Below are positions 7,609 to 17,533 of a stretch of 64,000 nt of DNA, in pieces. Each line of letters opens with the position of its first letter. Position 1 is the stretch's first letter. This DNA is from an uncultured Ramlibacter sp. (lineage in GTDB: Bacteria; Pseudomonadota; Gammaproteobacteria; Burkholderiales; Burkholderiaceae_C): positions 1 to 64,000 of the forward strand of contig NZ_CAKZHQ010000024.1 in the NCBI RefSeq assembly GCF_936925435.1. The letters are read 5' to 3'. The position numbers and the translations under genes were made by a program. The notes under the pieces are model-generated. The model was not told the origin of the DNA. It was given only the letters and a program-made list of their open reading frames with translations, and ran no database searches.

Positions 7609-7671
7609 TCAAAGGGAGGAAGCCGTGCAGTCCGTGCGCGCCGCGCCGGCCTGGAGACCCCTTTTATATCC
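7609..7671 (+). promoter_or_regulatory. Structured leader of the GDT1-family exporter gene; weak yybP-ykoY-like candidate
   Basis: A -10-like TAGAAT is at 7597-7602, so transcription may start near 7609. The leader closes with AAAGGG (7611-7616) pairing CCCTTT (7659-7664), and has AGGAAGCC on the 5' side and GGAGACC on the 3' side. Mn2+-sensing yybP-ykoY riboswitches, known to control genes of the downstream family, have a similar closing stem and strands. This leader is shorter than the usual aptamer of about 90 nt or more, so the assignment is tentative. Confidence 0.25.
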
Positions 7672-8235
7672 ATGGAAGCCTTCCTCGTCTCCACCGGCCT
7701 CGTCGCCCTCGCCGAAATGGGCGACAAAACCCAGCTGCTGTCCCTGGTCCTGGCGGCTCGGTTCAAGAAGCCCTGGCCCATCGTGCTGGGCATCCTGGCG
7801 GCCACGCTGGCCAACCATGCCCTGGCCGGCGCCGCCGGCGCCTGGGTCATCACCCTGCTGGGGCCGCAGGCGCTGCGCTGGGTGCTGGGCGGCTCGTTCA
7901 TCGCCATGGCCCTGTGGATGCTGGTGCCCGACAAGCTGGATGACGACGGCATGGACAAGCCGCCGCGTTTTGGCGTCTTCGGCACCACCTTGATCGCGTT
8001 TTTCATCGCCGAAATGGGCGACAAGACCCAGGTGGCCACCGTGATGCTGGCGGCGCGCTACGACGCCTGGGCCCTGGTGGTGATGGGCACCACCCTGGGC
8101 ATGCTGCTGGCCAATGCGCCGGTGGTCTGGTTTGGCGAGCGCATCACCCGGCGCGTGCCGATCGCGCTGGTCCACAAGCTGTCGGCCGTGATCTTCCTGG
8201 GCCTGGGCCTGGCGGCCCTGTTGGGCGCGGGTTGA
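7672..8235 (+). CDS. TMEM165/GDT1 (UPF0016) family cation exporter, probably Mn2+
   Basis: A 187-residue six-helix membrane protein with two copies of the family signature, EMGDKTQ, at residues ~15 and ~115 in the two inverted halves. Acidic residues of these motifs form the cation pathway in the GDT1 superfamily. Bacterial members (MneA, MntX types) export Mn2+; yeast and human members exchange Ca2+/Mn2+ for H+. Metal specificity here is inferred. There is no clear Shine-Dalgarno next to the ATG (nearest GGAG is about 16 bases upstream, inside the leader stem), which fits control at the leader. Confidence 0.9.
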   Translation: MEAFLVSTGLVALAEMGDKTQLLSLVLAARFKKPWPIVLGILAATLANHALAGAAGAWVITLLGPQALRWVLGGSFIAMALWMLVPDKLDDDGMDKPPRFGVFGTTLIAFFIAEMGDKTQVATVMLAARYDAWALVVMGTTLGMLLANAPVVWFGERITRRVPIALVHKLSAVIFLGLGLAALLGAG

Positions 8236-8240
8236 TTGGC

Positions 8241-8246
8241 TATACT
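8241..8246 (+). promoter_or_regulatory. Probable -10 hexamer of the metX promoter
   Basis: TATACT lies 8 bp before the SAM-II aptamer, which would place transcription initiation almost exactly at the aptamer's first base. No good -35 hexamer is visible; the best candidates overlap the end of the upstream gene. Confidence 0.45.
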
Positions 8247-8253
8247 GACTGCC

Positions 8254-8305
8254 AGCGCCGATTTGCCCCAGCTTGCGGGCGCTCAATAAATTCAGCTAAA
8301 GACCG
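8254..8305 (+). promoter_or_regulatory. SAM-II riboswitch controlling metX-metW
   Basis: The sequence follows the SAM-II aptamer closely. P1 is GCGCC (from 8255) pairing with GGGCGC (to 8282). The loop begins GATTTG, the linker is CAATAAATTCAGCTAAAGA, and the conserved AATAAAT...AGCTAAA segment forms the H-type pseudoknot around S-adenosylmethionine. An intrinsic terminator and then metX follow within 60 bp, the expected arrangement for a methionine-synthesis gene switched off by SAM. Confidence 0.9.
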
Positions 8306-8316
8306 ATCGCCCAAGC

Positions 8317-8356
8317 ACCCGGCCTCGCCTCTTTAGCGACGCCGGGTTTTGTTTTT
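8317..8356 (+). terminator. Riboswitch-linked intrinsic terminator before metX
   Basis: The outer stem is ACCCGGC (8317-8323)/GCCGGGT (8341-8347), the inner stem TCGC/GCGA, then TTTTGTTTTT. It is placed between the SAM-II aptamer and the metX start codon 10 bp further on. SAM binding could therefore act by transcription termination rather than only by masking the ribosome site. Confidence 0.8.
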
Positions 8357-8365
8357 GGGTCCAGC

Positions 8366-9487
8366 ATGATCGTCACACCGCAATCGATGGCCTTCGAAGC
8401 GCCGCTCGCACTGCGCAGCGGTGCATCGATCCGTGGCTACACGCTGGCCTACGAGACCTACGGCACGCTCAACGCCGACAAGAGCAACGCCGTGCTGATC
8501 TGCCACGCGCTCAACGCCTCGCACCACGTGGCGGGCGTCTATGCCGGGCAGGACAAGTCCGAGGGCTGGTGGGACACCATGATCGGTCCGGGCAAGCCGG
8601 TGGACACCGACCGCTTCTTCGTCATCGGCGTCAACAACCTGGGTTCGTGCTTCGGCTCCACCGGGCCCATGCACGTCAACCCGGACAGCGGCAAGGTCTA
8701 CGGCGCTGACTTCCCGGTGGTCACGGTGGAAGACTGGGTCGCGGCCCAGGCCAGGCTGCTCGATGCGTTGGGCATCGATACCCTGGCCGCCGTCATGGGC
8801 GGCAGCCTGGGCGGCATGCAAGCCCTGTCGTGGACGCTGCAATACCCGCAGCGCGTGCGCCACGCGGTGGTGGTGGCCAGCGCGCCCAATCTGAATGCCG
8901 AGAACATCGCCTTCAACGAGGTGGCACGCCGCGCCATCGTCACCGACCCCGACTTTCACGGCGGCCACTTCTACGAGCACGGCGCCGTGCCCAAGCGCGG
9001 CCTGCGCATCGCCCGCATGATCGGCCACATCACCTACCTGAGCGACGACGTGATGAACGAGAAGTTCGGGCGGCAGCTAAGGGAAGGCATCGAGCTGAAG
9101 TACAGCACCCAGGACATCGAGTTCCAGATCGAGAGCTACCTGCGCTACCAGGGCGACAAGTTCAGCGAGTACTTCGACGCCAACACCTACCTGTTGATCA
9201 CCCGCGCGCTCGACTACTTCGACCCGGCCCTGGCCTATGCCGGCAACCTGACCAAGGCCCTGGCCCGCGCCAGCGCCCAGTTCCTGCTGGTGAGCTTCAC
9301 GACCGACTGGCGCTTCTCGCCGCGGCGCAGCCGCGAGATCGTCAAGGCGCTACTGGACAACCGGCGCAGCGTCAGCTACGCCGAGATCGACGCACCGCAC
9401 GGCCACGACGCCTTCCTGCTGGAGGACGCGCGCTACCTGGGCGTGGTGCGCTCCTACTTCGAACGCATTGCACAGGAGCGCGTATGA
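8366..9487 (+). CDS. metX: Homoserine O-acetyl/succinyltransferase MetX
   Basis: MetX acylates homoserine at the first committed step of methionine synthesis. The 373-residue alpha/beta-hydrolase-fold protein has the nucleophile Ser147 in GGSLGGMQ, an Asp in FTTDWRFSP (about 314) and the catalytic His in HGHDAFLLE (about 347). MetX proteins with a metW partner in proteobacteria frequently use succinyl-CoA rather than acetyl-CoA; the acyl donor is not certain from sequence. Control is by the SAM-II element just upstream. The stop overlaps metW by ATGA. Confidence 0.96.
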   Translation: MIVTPQSMAFEAPLALRSGASIRGYTLAYETYGTLNADKSNAVLICHALNASHHVAGVYAGQDKSEGWWDTMIGPGKPVDTDRFFVIGVNNLGSCFGSTGPMHVNPDSGKVYGADFPVVTVEDWVAAQARLLDALGIDTLAAVMGGSLGGMQALSWTLQYPQRVRHAVVVASAPNLNAENIAFNEVARRAIVTDPDFHGGHFYEHGAVPKRGLRIARMIGHITYLSDDVMNEKFGRQLREGIELKYSTQDIEFQIESYLRYQGDKFSEYFDANTYLLITRALDYFDPALAYAGNLTKALARASAQFLLVSFTTDWRFSPRRSREIVKALLDNRRSVSYAEIDAPHGHDAFLLEDARYLGVVRSYFERIAQERV

Positions 9488-10068
9488 GCGACCGCGCCAC
9501 GATGGAGCGCATCGCCGCCCTGGTGCCGGCCGGCTCGCGCGTGCTCGACCTGGGTTGCGGCGACGGCGCGATGCTCGACTTTCTGCAGCGCGAGCGCGGC
9601 TGCTCGGGCTACGGCATCGAGCTGGACGACGCCAACGTGCTGGCCTGCGTCAAGCGCGGCGTCGACGTGATCCAGCTCAATCTGGAAGAGGGGCTGGCGA
9701 TGTTCGACGACAGCTCCTTCGACGTGGTGCTGCAGATCGACACCTTGCAGCACCTGCGCAACGCCGAGACCATGCTGGTGGAGACGGCGCGCGTCGGCCG
9801 CGTGGGCATCGTCTCGTTCCCCAACTTTGCCCACTGGCCGAACCGGCTGGCCATCGCGCGCGGCCGCATGCCGGTGACGCGGCGCCTGCCTTACCAGTGG
9901 TACGACACGCCCAACATCCGCGTGGGCACCTACAAGGACTTCGAGGTGCTGGCGACCAAGAACCGCCTGAACGTGCTGGACGCCTTCGGCCTGCAGGACG
10001 GCCGCGAGGTGCGCTTTCTGCCCAACGCGCGGGCCGGCACCGCCGTCTTCAAGTTCGAACGCGGCTGA
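9484..10068 (+). CDS. metW: Methionine biosynthesis protein MetW
   Basis: A 194-residue class I SAM-dependent methyltransferase-fold protein. The SAM-binding glycine motif is [12 protein letters not shown] (about residues 19-30), with LQIDTLQHL further on and a family-typical C-terminus ([12 protein letters not shown]). MetW is nearly always coupled to metX and is required for full MetX activity in the homologues studied. The 4-bp overlap (9484-9487) indicates translational coupling. Its 3' end overlaps the convergent SPW gene by 20 bp. Confidence 0.95.
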   Translation: MSDRATMERIAALVPAGSRVLDLGCGDGAMLDFLQRERGCSGYGIELDDANVLACVKRGVDVIQLNLEEGLAMFDDSSFDVVLQIDTLQHLRNAETMLVETARVGRVGIVSFPNFAHWPNRLAIARGRMPVTRRLPYQWYDTPNIRVGTYKDFEVLATKNRLNVLDAFGLQDGREVRFLPNARAGTAVFKFERG

Positions 10069-10423
10069 GGCGCTTGCCCAGCCAGGCGTTGTAGTCCGGG
10101 TCGCTGGCCAGCGTCCACAGGGCCAGCACCAGCACCAGCAGGCCGGTCAGCGACGTGCTGAGCATGGCGTCGCGCTGCCAGCCGAAGCCCAGCAGCCAGG
10201 GCGAGGCCATCAGCCACAGGCCCAGCGCGCCTTCGCTCCACTCTTCCCAGGCCTGCGGCAGCAGCATGGCGCCCAGCGCTACGGCGACCAGGGCCAGGCC
10301 CATGACGATCGCGTTGGACATGGCCATCGACATGCCCTGGAAGCCCAGCGCCCAGGGCGAGAGCATGAGCCACAGACCGAGCGCCGCGTTGACGCCATCC
10401 TGCCAGTGCTTGGGGGAACGCAT
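10049..10423 (-). CDS. SPW-repeat membrane protein
   Basis: A 124-residue small membrane protein with two SPW repeats: LMLSPWALGF (about residues 19-28) and LMASPWLLGF (about 71-80), each part of a hydrophobic hairpin. Family PF03779; no function is known. About four transmembrane segments are predicted by eye. It is transcribed away from the chromate-resistance genes and ends inside metW on the opposite strand. Confidence 0.85.
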   Translation of the reverse strand: MRSPKHWQDGVNAALGLWLMLSPWALGFQGMSMAMSNAIVMGLALVAVALGAMLLPQAWEEWSEGALGLWLMASPWLLGFGWQRDAMLSTSLTGLLVLVLALWTLASDPDYNAWLGKRLSRVRT

Positions 10424-10519
10424 GCTGCACCTCCGGTCGCCGGCAGGGTTGCCTGCGCTCTTTCACTATAGGCCGCTCACCAGGACTTGCAATGCCTGGC
10501 CGGTGCTAAGATTTGTGCA

Positions 10520-10564
10520 ACGGGACTTCAGCCTCCCGGTCTTTCGAGATAGACGGTGTCCCGT
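10520..10564 (+). other. Hairpin leader before the chromate-resistance genes
   Basis: ACGGGAC (10520-10526) is complementary to GTCCCGT (10558-10564), with a second near-complementary pair (CCGGTCT/AGACGG) nested inside. It lies 33 bases before the GTG start of the rhodanese-ChrB gene. No T run follows. The function is unknown. Confidence 0.35.
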
Positions 10565-10596
10565 CCAAGCGCTGGCAACTCACCTTGGAGTTTTCC

Positions 10597-11453
10597 GTGG
10601 ACACCGCATCGCATTCCATATCCCCCGCCGAACTGGTCGTCCTCTTGGGACGGCCCGACGCGCCGCTGCTGCTCGATGTGCGCCGTCCCGAGCGCTTTGT
10701 CGCCAGCGACAGGCTGCTGCCCGGCGCGCAGCACTGCCCGCCCCAAGAGCTTGCTGCCTATGCCGCCTCGCACGCGCCACGCGAGGTGGTCGTGTACTGC
10801 GCCTATGGCCACGAGGTCGGCCAGCAGGCCGCACGGGACTTGCGCGCTGCCGGCTGGCCTGCGCGTTTCCTGGCCGGTGGCATCGAGGGCGGCGAGGACG
10901 GCGTCGATGCGCCGGCCGACATCGCGTCCTGGCGCAGTGCCAAGCCGTCCCTGCTGCGCAAGCGGCCCGACCTGGGTGTGACGGGCGAGCGGCCCTCTCG
11001 CTGGATCACGCGCGAGCGGCCCAAGATCGACCGCATTGCCTGTCCCTGGCTGGTGCGCCGCTTCATCGATCCGCGGGCGGAGTTTTTCTACGTGCCCGCC
11101 GACCGGGTGTTCGAGGAGGCCGCCCGCCTGGGCGCCGTGGCCTATGACATCGAGGGCGCGCCGATTTCGCATGCATGGGAGCGCTGCAGCTTCGATGCCT
11201 TGCTGCAGGCCTTCGAGCTGCACGATGCGGCGCTGGACACGCTGGCCGCCATCGTGCGGGCGGCCGATACCAACCGGCTTGCCATGGTGCCGCAGGCCGC
11301 CGGGCTGCTGGCCGTGTCGCTGGGACTGTCCCGCCAGCATGCCGATGACCATGCCATGCTGGCCGCGGCCATGCCGGTGTACGACGCGCTCCATGCCTGG
11401 TGCCGCAGCGCGCAAGGCGAGACGCACACCTGGTCGGTCAAGGAGCAGGCGGC

Positions 11454-11457
<4 letters not shown>
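10597..11457 (+). CDS. Rhodanese/ChrB-type chromate resistance fusion protein
   Basis: A 286-residue protein of two parts. The rhodanese domain (about 1-115) has an active-site-like cysteine in VVYCAYGHEVG. The C-terminal ChrB-like domain (about 120-280) contains RPKIDRIACPWLVRRFIDP, typical of the chromate-resistance family found with ChrA. The GTG at 10597 is chosen because TTGGAG lies 7-13 bases before it; an in-frame ATG at 10513 would add 28 atypical residues and has no ribosome site. ChrB domains act as chromate-responsive regulators or accessory factors; which role applies here is unclear. The stop overlaps chrA by ATGA. Confidence 0.87.
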
Positions 11458-12800
<1,343 letters not shown>

Positions 12801-12848
12801 GACGCGGCGGGTCCGCGCGCGGGTATCCTCGCCGCTCCATGCTGTTTT

Positions 12849-12859
12849 TTGTATGACAA
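12849..12859. promoter_or_regulatory. Candidate GntR/FadR operator over the regulator's own start codon
   Basis: TTGTATGACAA is a TTGT/ACAA inverted repeat of the form GT-N3-AC favoured by FadR-subfamily regulators. It spans the ATG at 12853, so binding would block the regulator's own expression. A related sequence is at 13659. Confidence 0.4.
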
Positions 12860-13623
12860 CACGCTTTCGTCCCGTCACCAGCGGCGCCCGCCTGTCCGAC
12901 CAGGTGGCGCAGCAGCTGGCGGCCGAGATCAGCGCCGGCCGGCTGGGCGGCGGCGAGAAGCTGCCGACCGAGGCGCGGCTGGTCGAGCAGTTCCAGGTCA
13001 GCCGCACCGTGGTGCGCGAGGCGGTGTCGCGCCTGAAGTCGCTGGGCCTGGTCGACTCGCGCCAGGGCAGCGGTGTCTTCGTCAACGCCAAGGCGCCCTA
13101 TGCGCCGCTGAACTTCGACCACCGCCATACCGAATCGCGCGAGGCCGTGGTGCAGATGGCCGAGGTGCGGCGCGCACTCGAGGCCGAGGTGGCGGGGCTG
13201 GCGGCGCAGCGGCGCAATGCCGCCGACGTCAAGCGCCTGCAGCAGGCGGTGCAGGCGCTGGACAAGGCGGTGCAGGCCGGCGGCGACGGCGTCGAGGAGG
13301 ACCTGCGCTTTCACCGCGCCATCGCCGACGCCGCCCACAACCCCTTCATGCTGGGCACGCTGGACTACCTGGCGCAGTTCGTGCGCGGCGCCATCGGCGT
13401 GACCCGCGCCAACGAGGCGCGCCGCGCGGACTTCGCGCAGCAGGTGCGCAGCGAACACCATGCCGTGGTGCTGGCCATCGAGGCCGGCGACGTGGCGCGT
13501 GCCCGCAAGGCGGCGGCGCGCCACATGGACAACGCCATCAAACGCATCGAGAACGCCGACCCCGGTTTCTGGAGCCAGGAGGGCGCGCGCCTGGCCCGCC
13601 CGCTGGTGGCGCCGCGCCTCTGA
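12853..13623 (+). CDS. GntR family (FadR/FCD) regulator, probably of the tetronate operon
   Basis: A 256-residue regulator: an N-terminal winged helix (about 10-75) with the GntR signature LPTEARLVEQFQVSRTVVRE and a C-terminal FCD ligand domain (about 95-235) with conserved D/H metal-type positions (LRFHRAIADAAHN, SEHHAVVLAIEAGD). It stands 80 bp before ltnD in the same orientation, so it most likely responds to L-threonate, D-erythronate or a pathway intermediate. The start is leaderless-looking (T-rich GCTGTTTTTTGT directly before ATG) with no Shine-Dalgarno. Confidence 0.9.
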   Translation: MTTRFRPVTSGARLSDQVAQQLAAEISAGRLGGGEKLPTEARLVEQFQVSRTVVREAVSRLKSLGLVDSRQGSGVFVNAKAPYAPLNFDHRHTESREAVVQMAEVRRALEAEVAGLAAQRRNAADVKRLQQAVQALDKAVQAGGDGVEEDLRFHRAIADAAHNPFMLGTLDYLAQFVRGAIGVTRANEARRADFAQQVRSEHHAVVLAIEAGDVARARKAAARHMDNAIKRIENADPGFWSQEGARLARPLVAPRL

Positions 13624-13658
13624 AGGGGCTGTTTGTGGGCCGACAGAAGCTTCCAAAG

Positions 13659-13670
13659 TTGTATGATGAC
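13659..13670. promoter_or_regulatory. Candidate GntR/FadR operator upstream of ltnD
   Basis: TTGTATGATGAC at 34-45 bases before the ltnD start closely resembles TTGTATGACAAC at the regulator's own start. The two sites would let one protein control itself and the catabolic operon. Confidence 0.35.
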
Positions 13671-13703
13671 CAGATGAATTCAGGACAAGAACAAGGACAA
13701 ACC

Positions 13704-14603
13704 ATGCCCGATGCTGTGGGGGTGATCGGCCTGGGCGCCATGGGTGGCGGCATGGCGCGCTCGCTGCGCCGCGCCGGCTTTGGCGTACAGGTGTTTGACG
13801 TGCGCGCCGAGGTGGCGCAGGCCTTCTCCCAGGAGGGCGGCACGGCCGCCGCTTCGCCGGCTGCGCTGGCCGCGCAATGCGCCGTGGTCATCTCGGTGGT
13901 GGTCAATGCGCAGCAGACCGAAGAGGTGCTGTTCGGCCCCAACGGCTGCGCCGCTGCCATGCGCCCTGGCAGCGTCTTCGTCATGTGCTCCACTGTTGAC
14001 CCCAACTGGTCGGCCGCGCTGGAAAAGCGCCTGGCAGACCTCGGCCTGCTGTACCTGGATGCGCCGATCTCGGGCGGCGCCGCGCGCGCCGCCAGCGGCG
14101 AGATGACCATGATGACCTCGGGCCGGCCCGAGGCCTATGCGCGTTGCGGCGCCATGCTCGACGCGATGGCGGCCAAGGTCTACCGCCTGGGCGACGCGGC
14201 CGGCGCCGCCAGCAAGGTCAAGATCATCAACCAGCTGCTGGCCGGCGTGCACATCGCCGCGGCTGCCGAGGCCATGGCCCTGGGCCTGCGCGAAGGCGTC
14301 GACGCCGCCGCCCTGTACGAGGTGATCACCCACAGCGCCGGCAACAGCTGGATGTTCGAGAACCGCATGGCCCATGTGCTGGCCGGCGACTACACGCCGC
14401 TGTCTGCGGTCGACATCTTCGTCAAGGACCTGGGCCTGGTGCTGGACCTGGCGCGCTCCAGCAAATTCCCGCTGCCGCTGTCGTCCACCGCGCACCAGAT
14501 GTTCATGCAGGCCAGCAGCGCCGGCTTCGCGCGCGAAGACGACAGCGCCGTCATCAAGATCTTCCCGGGCATAGCCCTGCCCGCAGTAAAAGGAACCCCA
14601 TGA
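13704..14603 (+). CDS. ltnD: L-threonate 2-dehydrogenase
   Basis: This NAD+-dependent enzyme of the 3-hydroxyisobutyrate dehydrogenase superfamily oxidises L-threonate to 2-oxo-tetronate. The 299 residues show the nucleotide motif GVIGLGAMGGGMARSL, the substrate motif DAPISGGAARAASGEMTMM and the catalytic lysine in SKVKIINQLLAGVH. The specific assignment rests on the downstream denD-otnK-otnC-otnI genes, which together form the described L-threonate/D-erythronate pathway. The ATG at 13704 has AAGGA nearby; an in-frame ATG at 13674 is an alternative. The stop overlaps denD by ATGA. Confidence 0.9.
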   Translation: MPDAVGVIGLGAMGGGMARSLRRAGFGVQVFDVRAEVAQAFSQEGGTAAASPAALAAQCAVVISVVVNAQQTEEVLFGPNGCAAAMRPGSVFVMCSTVDPNWSAALEKRLADLGLLYLDAPISGGAARAASGEMTMMTSGRPEAYARCGAMLDAMAAKVYRLGDAAGAASKVKIINQLLAGVHIAAAAEAMALGLREGVDAAALYEVITHSAGNSWMFENRMAHVLAGDYTPLSAVDIFVKDLGLVLDLARSSKFPLPLSSTAHQMFMQASSAGFAREDDSAVIKIFPGIALPAVKGTP

Positions 14604-15610
14604 ACATCCTCATCACCGGCGGCTGCGGCTTCCTGGGCGCGCGCCTGGCCCGCACCCTGCTCGCTCTGGGCAGTCTGTCGTTGCGCGGCGCCCCCGAGCG
14701 GGTGATCACGCGCATCACCCTGGCCGACCGTGTCGCGCCGCCGGACGACCTGCGCGCCGACCCGCGCGTGCATTCCGTCACCGGCGACCTGCTGGCGCTG
14801 ATCGCCGACAAGACCATCCCCGCCGTGGGCACCGACCTGGTGTTCCACCTGGCGGCCGCCGTCAGCGGCGAATGCGAGGCCGACTTCGACCTGGGCATGC
14901 GCAGCAACCTGGAAACCACCCACAAGCTGCTGGACGGCGCGCGCGCCCTGGGCACGCAGCCGGTCTTTGTCTTTGCCAGCTCGCTGGCGGTGTTCGGCAA
15001 GCAGCCCGGCCGGCCTCTGCCCGAGCCCATCACCGACGACACCTTGCCGACGCCGCAGGGCAGCTACGGCGTGCAGAAATTCATCTGCGAGCAACTGGTG
15101 GCCGACTACAGCCGCAAGGGATTCATCGCCGGCCGCAGCGTGCGGCCGATGACGGTGAGCGTGCGGCCCGGCAAGCCCAACGGCGCGGCCTCGGGCTTTT
15201 TCAGCGGCATGGTGCGCGAGCCCCTGGCCGGTATCCGTGCCCAGGTGCCGGTGGCGGCGGACACGCCGGTGGCACTGGCCTCGCCGGGCAACACCATCGC
15301 CGGTTTCGTGCGCGCGGCCCAGGCCAGCGACGCGCAATGGGGCCCGCCCACGGCCATCAACCTGCCGTCCTTTCGCACCACGGTGGGCGCCATGGCGCAG
15401 GCGCTGCAAAAAATCGGCGGCCGCGAGGCGGCCGCCCTGCTGGACTGGACGCCTGATCCCGCCATCGAAAAACTGGTCAGCAGCTGGCCGGGCAACCTGT
15501 CCTGGGAGCGGGCCAGGGGCCTGGGCCTGCAATCCGACGCCGACTTCGAAGCGGTGATCCGCGACTACGTGCGCGAGAACCCCGATGCCGTGAAGCTGCC
15601 GGTGCAATGA
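14600..15610 (+). CDS. denD: D-erythronate dehydrogenase
   Basis: An extended-SDR enzyme oxidising D-erythronate to 2-oxo-tetronate in the four-carbon sugar-acid pathway. The 336 residues carry the Rossmann motif LITGGCGFLGARLA at the N-terminus and the YxxxK pair in SYGVQKFICE (about residue 155). The C-terminal part is the substrate-binding region. It is coupled to ltnD and otnK by 4-bp overlaps at both ends. Assignment is by family and operon context. Confidence 0.93.
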   Translation: MNILITGGCGFLGARLARTLLALGSLSLRGAPERVITRITLADRVAPPDDLRADPRVHSVTGDLLALIADKTIPAVGTDLVFHLAAAVSGECEADFDLGMRSNLETTHKLLDGARALGTQPVFVFASSLAVFGKQPGRPLPEPITDDTLPTPQGSYGVQKFICEQLVADYSRKGFIAGRSVRPMTVSVRPGKPNGAASGFFSGMVREPLAGIRAQVPVAADTPVALASPGNTIAGFVRAAQASDAQWGPPTAINLPSFRTTVGAMAQALQKIGGREAAALLDWTPDPAIEKLVSSWPGNLSWERARGLGLQSDADFEAVIRDYVRENPDAVKLPVQ

Positions 15611-16866
15611 ACGGGAAGATCTTTCTCGGCTGCATCGCCGACGACTTCACCGGCGCCACGGACCTGGCCAACAACCTGGTGCGCAGCGGCATGCGCGTGC
15701 TGCAGGCCATCGGTGTGCCCGATGCACCCTTGCTAGCCGATGTGGATGCGGTGGTGGTGGCGCTCAAGTCGCGCACCGTGCCTGCAGCCGAGGCGGTGGC
15801 CCAGTCGCTGCAGGCGCTGCGCTGGCTGCAGGCCCAGGGCGCGCAGCAGATCTACTTCAAGTACTGTTCCACTTTCGACAGCACGGCCGCGGGCAACATC
15901 GGGCCGGTGGCCGAGGCCTTGATGGACGCGCTGGGCACGGACTTCACGATTGCGACGCCGGCCTTCCCGGACAACGCGCGCACGGTCTTCAAGGGACACC
16001 TCTTTGTCGGCGACCAGCTGCTCAGCGATTCGGGCATGCGCAGCCACCCGCTGACGCCGATGACCGACGCCAACCTGGTGAAGGTGCTGCAGGCGCAGTG
16101 CAGCCGCAAGGTCGGCCTGATCGACCACAAGGCCGTGGCTGCGGGGCCGGCGGCGATTGCGCAACGCATTGAGGCGCTACGCGCCGAGGGTGTGGGCATC
16201 GCCATCGTCGACGCCGTGTCCAACGACGACCTGCTGCGCCTGGGTCCCGCGCTCAAGGGCATGCCCTTGGTGACGGCTGGCTCGGGCGTGGCCATCGGCC
16301 TGCCGGTCAACTTTGGCCTGGCGCCTTCCTCGCAGGCCAGCGCCCTGCCGGCGGCGACGGGCACGCGGGCCATCGTCAGCGGCAGCTGCTCGCAGGCCAC
16401 GCAGCGCCAGGTGGCGGCCTTCATCGCCGCTGGTGGGGCAGCATTGGCGATCGACGCGCTGCGCGTGGCCGACGGCGCCGACGTGGTGGGCGAAGCCCTG
16501 GCCTGGGCCCGGCCGTTGCTGGCGCAGGGCCCGGTGCTGGTGTATTCGACGGCCGATGCCGCCACCGTGCAGGCCGTGCAGGCGCGCAGCGGCGTGCAGG
16601 CTGCGGGCGATGCGGTGGAGCGCACGCTGGCAGCGGTGGCCAACGGCCTGGTCGCCCATGGCGTCGGGCAACTGGTGGTGGCCGGCGGCGAAACCTCGGG
16701 CGCCTGCGTGCAGGCCCTGGGCATCACGCAGATGCAGATCGGCCCGCAGATCGACCCCGGCGTGCCCTGGTGCCACGCGGCCAGTCCCGGCCTGCACATC
16801 GCCCTGAAGTCCGGCAACTTCGGTACCGACGACTTCTTCTCCAAAGCATTTACATTGCTGCAATGA
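15607..16866 (+). CDS. otnK: 3-oxo-tetronate 4-kinase
   Basis: A 419-residue four-carbon acid sugar kinase (DUF1537). The N-terminal substrate domain has [15 protein letters not shown]; the C-terminal nucleotide-binding domain has [17 protein letters not shown]. It phosphorylates the 3-oxo-tetronate formed by the dehydrogenases and isomerase. Within this family, the neighbouring LtnD, DenD, OtnC and OtnI distinguish OtnK from DtnK, which is paired with a PdxA-like enzyme absent here. Confidence 0.94.
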   Translation: MNGKIFLGCIADDFTGATDLANNLVRSGMRVLQAIGVPDAPLLADVDAVVVALKSRTVPAAEAVAQSLQALRWLQAQGAQQIYFKYCSTFDSTAAGNIGPVAEALMDALGTDFTIATPAFPDNARTVFKGHLFVGDQLLSDSGMRSHPLTPMTDANLVKVLQAQCSRKVGLIDHKAVAAGPAAIAQRIEALRAEGVGIAIVDAVSNDDLLRLGPALKGMPLVTAGSGVAIGLPVNFGLAPSSQASALPAATGTRAIVSGSCSQATQRQVAAFIAAGGAALAIDALRVADGADVVGEALAWARPLLAQGPVLVYSTADAATVQAVQARSGVQAAGDAVERTLAAVANGLVAHGVGQLVVAGGETSGACVQALGITQMQIGPQIDPGVPWCHAASPGLHIALKSGNFGTDDFFSKAFTLLQ

Positions 16867-17522
16867 CCGAAACCCAGGCCCGCGAAGAGATCTGCCGCGT
16901 CGGCAAGAGCCTGTTCGACCGCGGCTATGTGCATGCGACCGCAGGCAACATCAGCGTGCGCCTGGACGATGGCTTCCTGATCACCCCAACCGACGCCTGC
17001 CTGGGTTTCCTGGACCCCGCCAAACTGGCCCGTCTGGACGCCAGCGGGCAACAGCTCAGTGGCGAACGCGCCAGCAAGACCATCGCCCTGCACACGGCCA
17101 TCTATGGCGCGGCGGGCCGCTTCGATCCCGCCACGCGCTGCGTTATCCACACCCACAGCACGCACTGCGTGGCCCTGAGCCTGCGGCCCGGTGTCGGCGA
17201 GTTGCTGGCGCCGCTGACGCCCTACTTCGTGATGAAGGTCGGCCATGTGCCGCGCATCGCCTACGCGCGCCCGGGTGCCCAGGAGGCGGTGCTGGCCGTG
17301 GTGCAGGCCATCACCCACTACGGCGACAGCGGCAGGCCGATCCGCGCCGTGATGCTGGACCGGCTGGGCCCCAACGTCTGGCACGATGGCCCGACCAGTG
17401 CGATGGCCGTGCTGGAAGAACTGGAAGAAACCGCCCGCCTGGCGCTGCTGGCCACGGCCATCGCGCCGCTGGACGAACCCCACATCGAAGAACTGCGTCG
17501 CGCTTTTGGCGCGCGCTGGTAA
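16863..17522 (+). CDS. otnC: 3-oxo-tetronate 4-phosphate decarboxylase (class II aldolase family)
   Basis: A 219-residue class II aldolase/adducin-domain protein that decarboxylates 3-oxo-tetronate 4-phosphate to dihydroxyacetone phosphate and CO2. Metal-binding histidines appear in VIHTHSTHC, with a further His in [14 protein letters not shown] and ASKTIALH are typical of this branch. The ATG at 16863 overlaps the otnK stop. otnI follows after 11 bp. Confidence 0.92.
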   Translation: MTETQAREEICRVGKSLFDRGYVHATAGNISVRLDDGFLITPTDACLGFLDPAKLARLDASGQQLSGERASKTIALHTAIYGAAGRFDPATRCVIHTHSTHCVALSLRPGVGELLAPLTPYFVMKVGHVPRIAYARPGAQEAVLAVVQAITHYGDSGRPIRAVMLDRLGPNVWHDGPTSAMAVLEELEETARLALLATAIAPLDEPHIEELRRAFGARW

Positions 17523-17533
17523 GGACACAAGCC

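Noticed and set aside
13621..13650. GGGGCTGTTTGTGGGCCGA after the GntR gene as a further repeat copy
   Set aside because: Only a weak match to the 3' core and no 5' palindrome at the right distance.
12853..14603. A second reading of the GntR region that continues into ltnD without a stop
   Set aside because: The GntR protein lies in another frame with a perfect winged helix; the continuous frame is a real gene only from the ltnD start near 13704.
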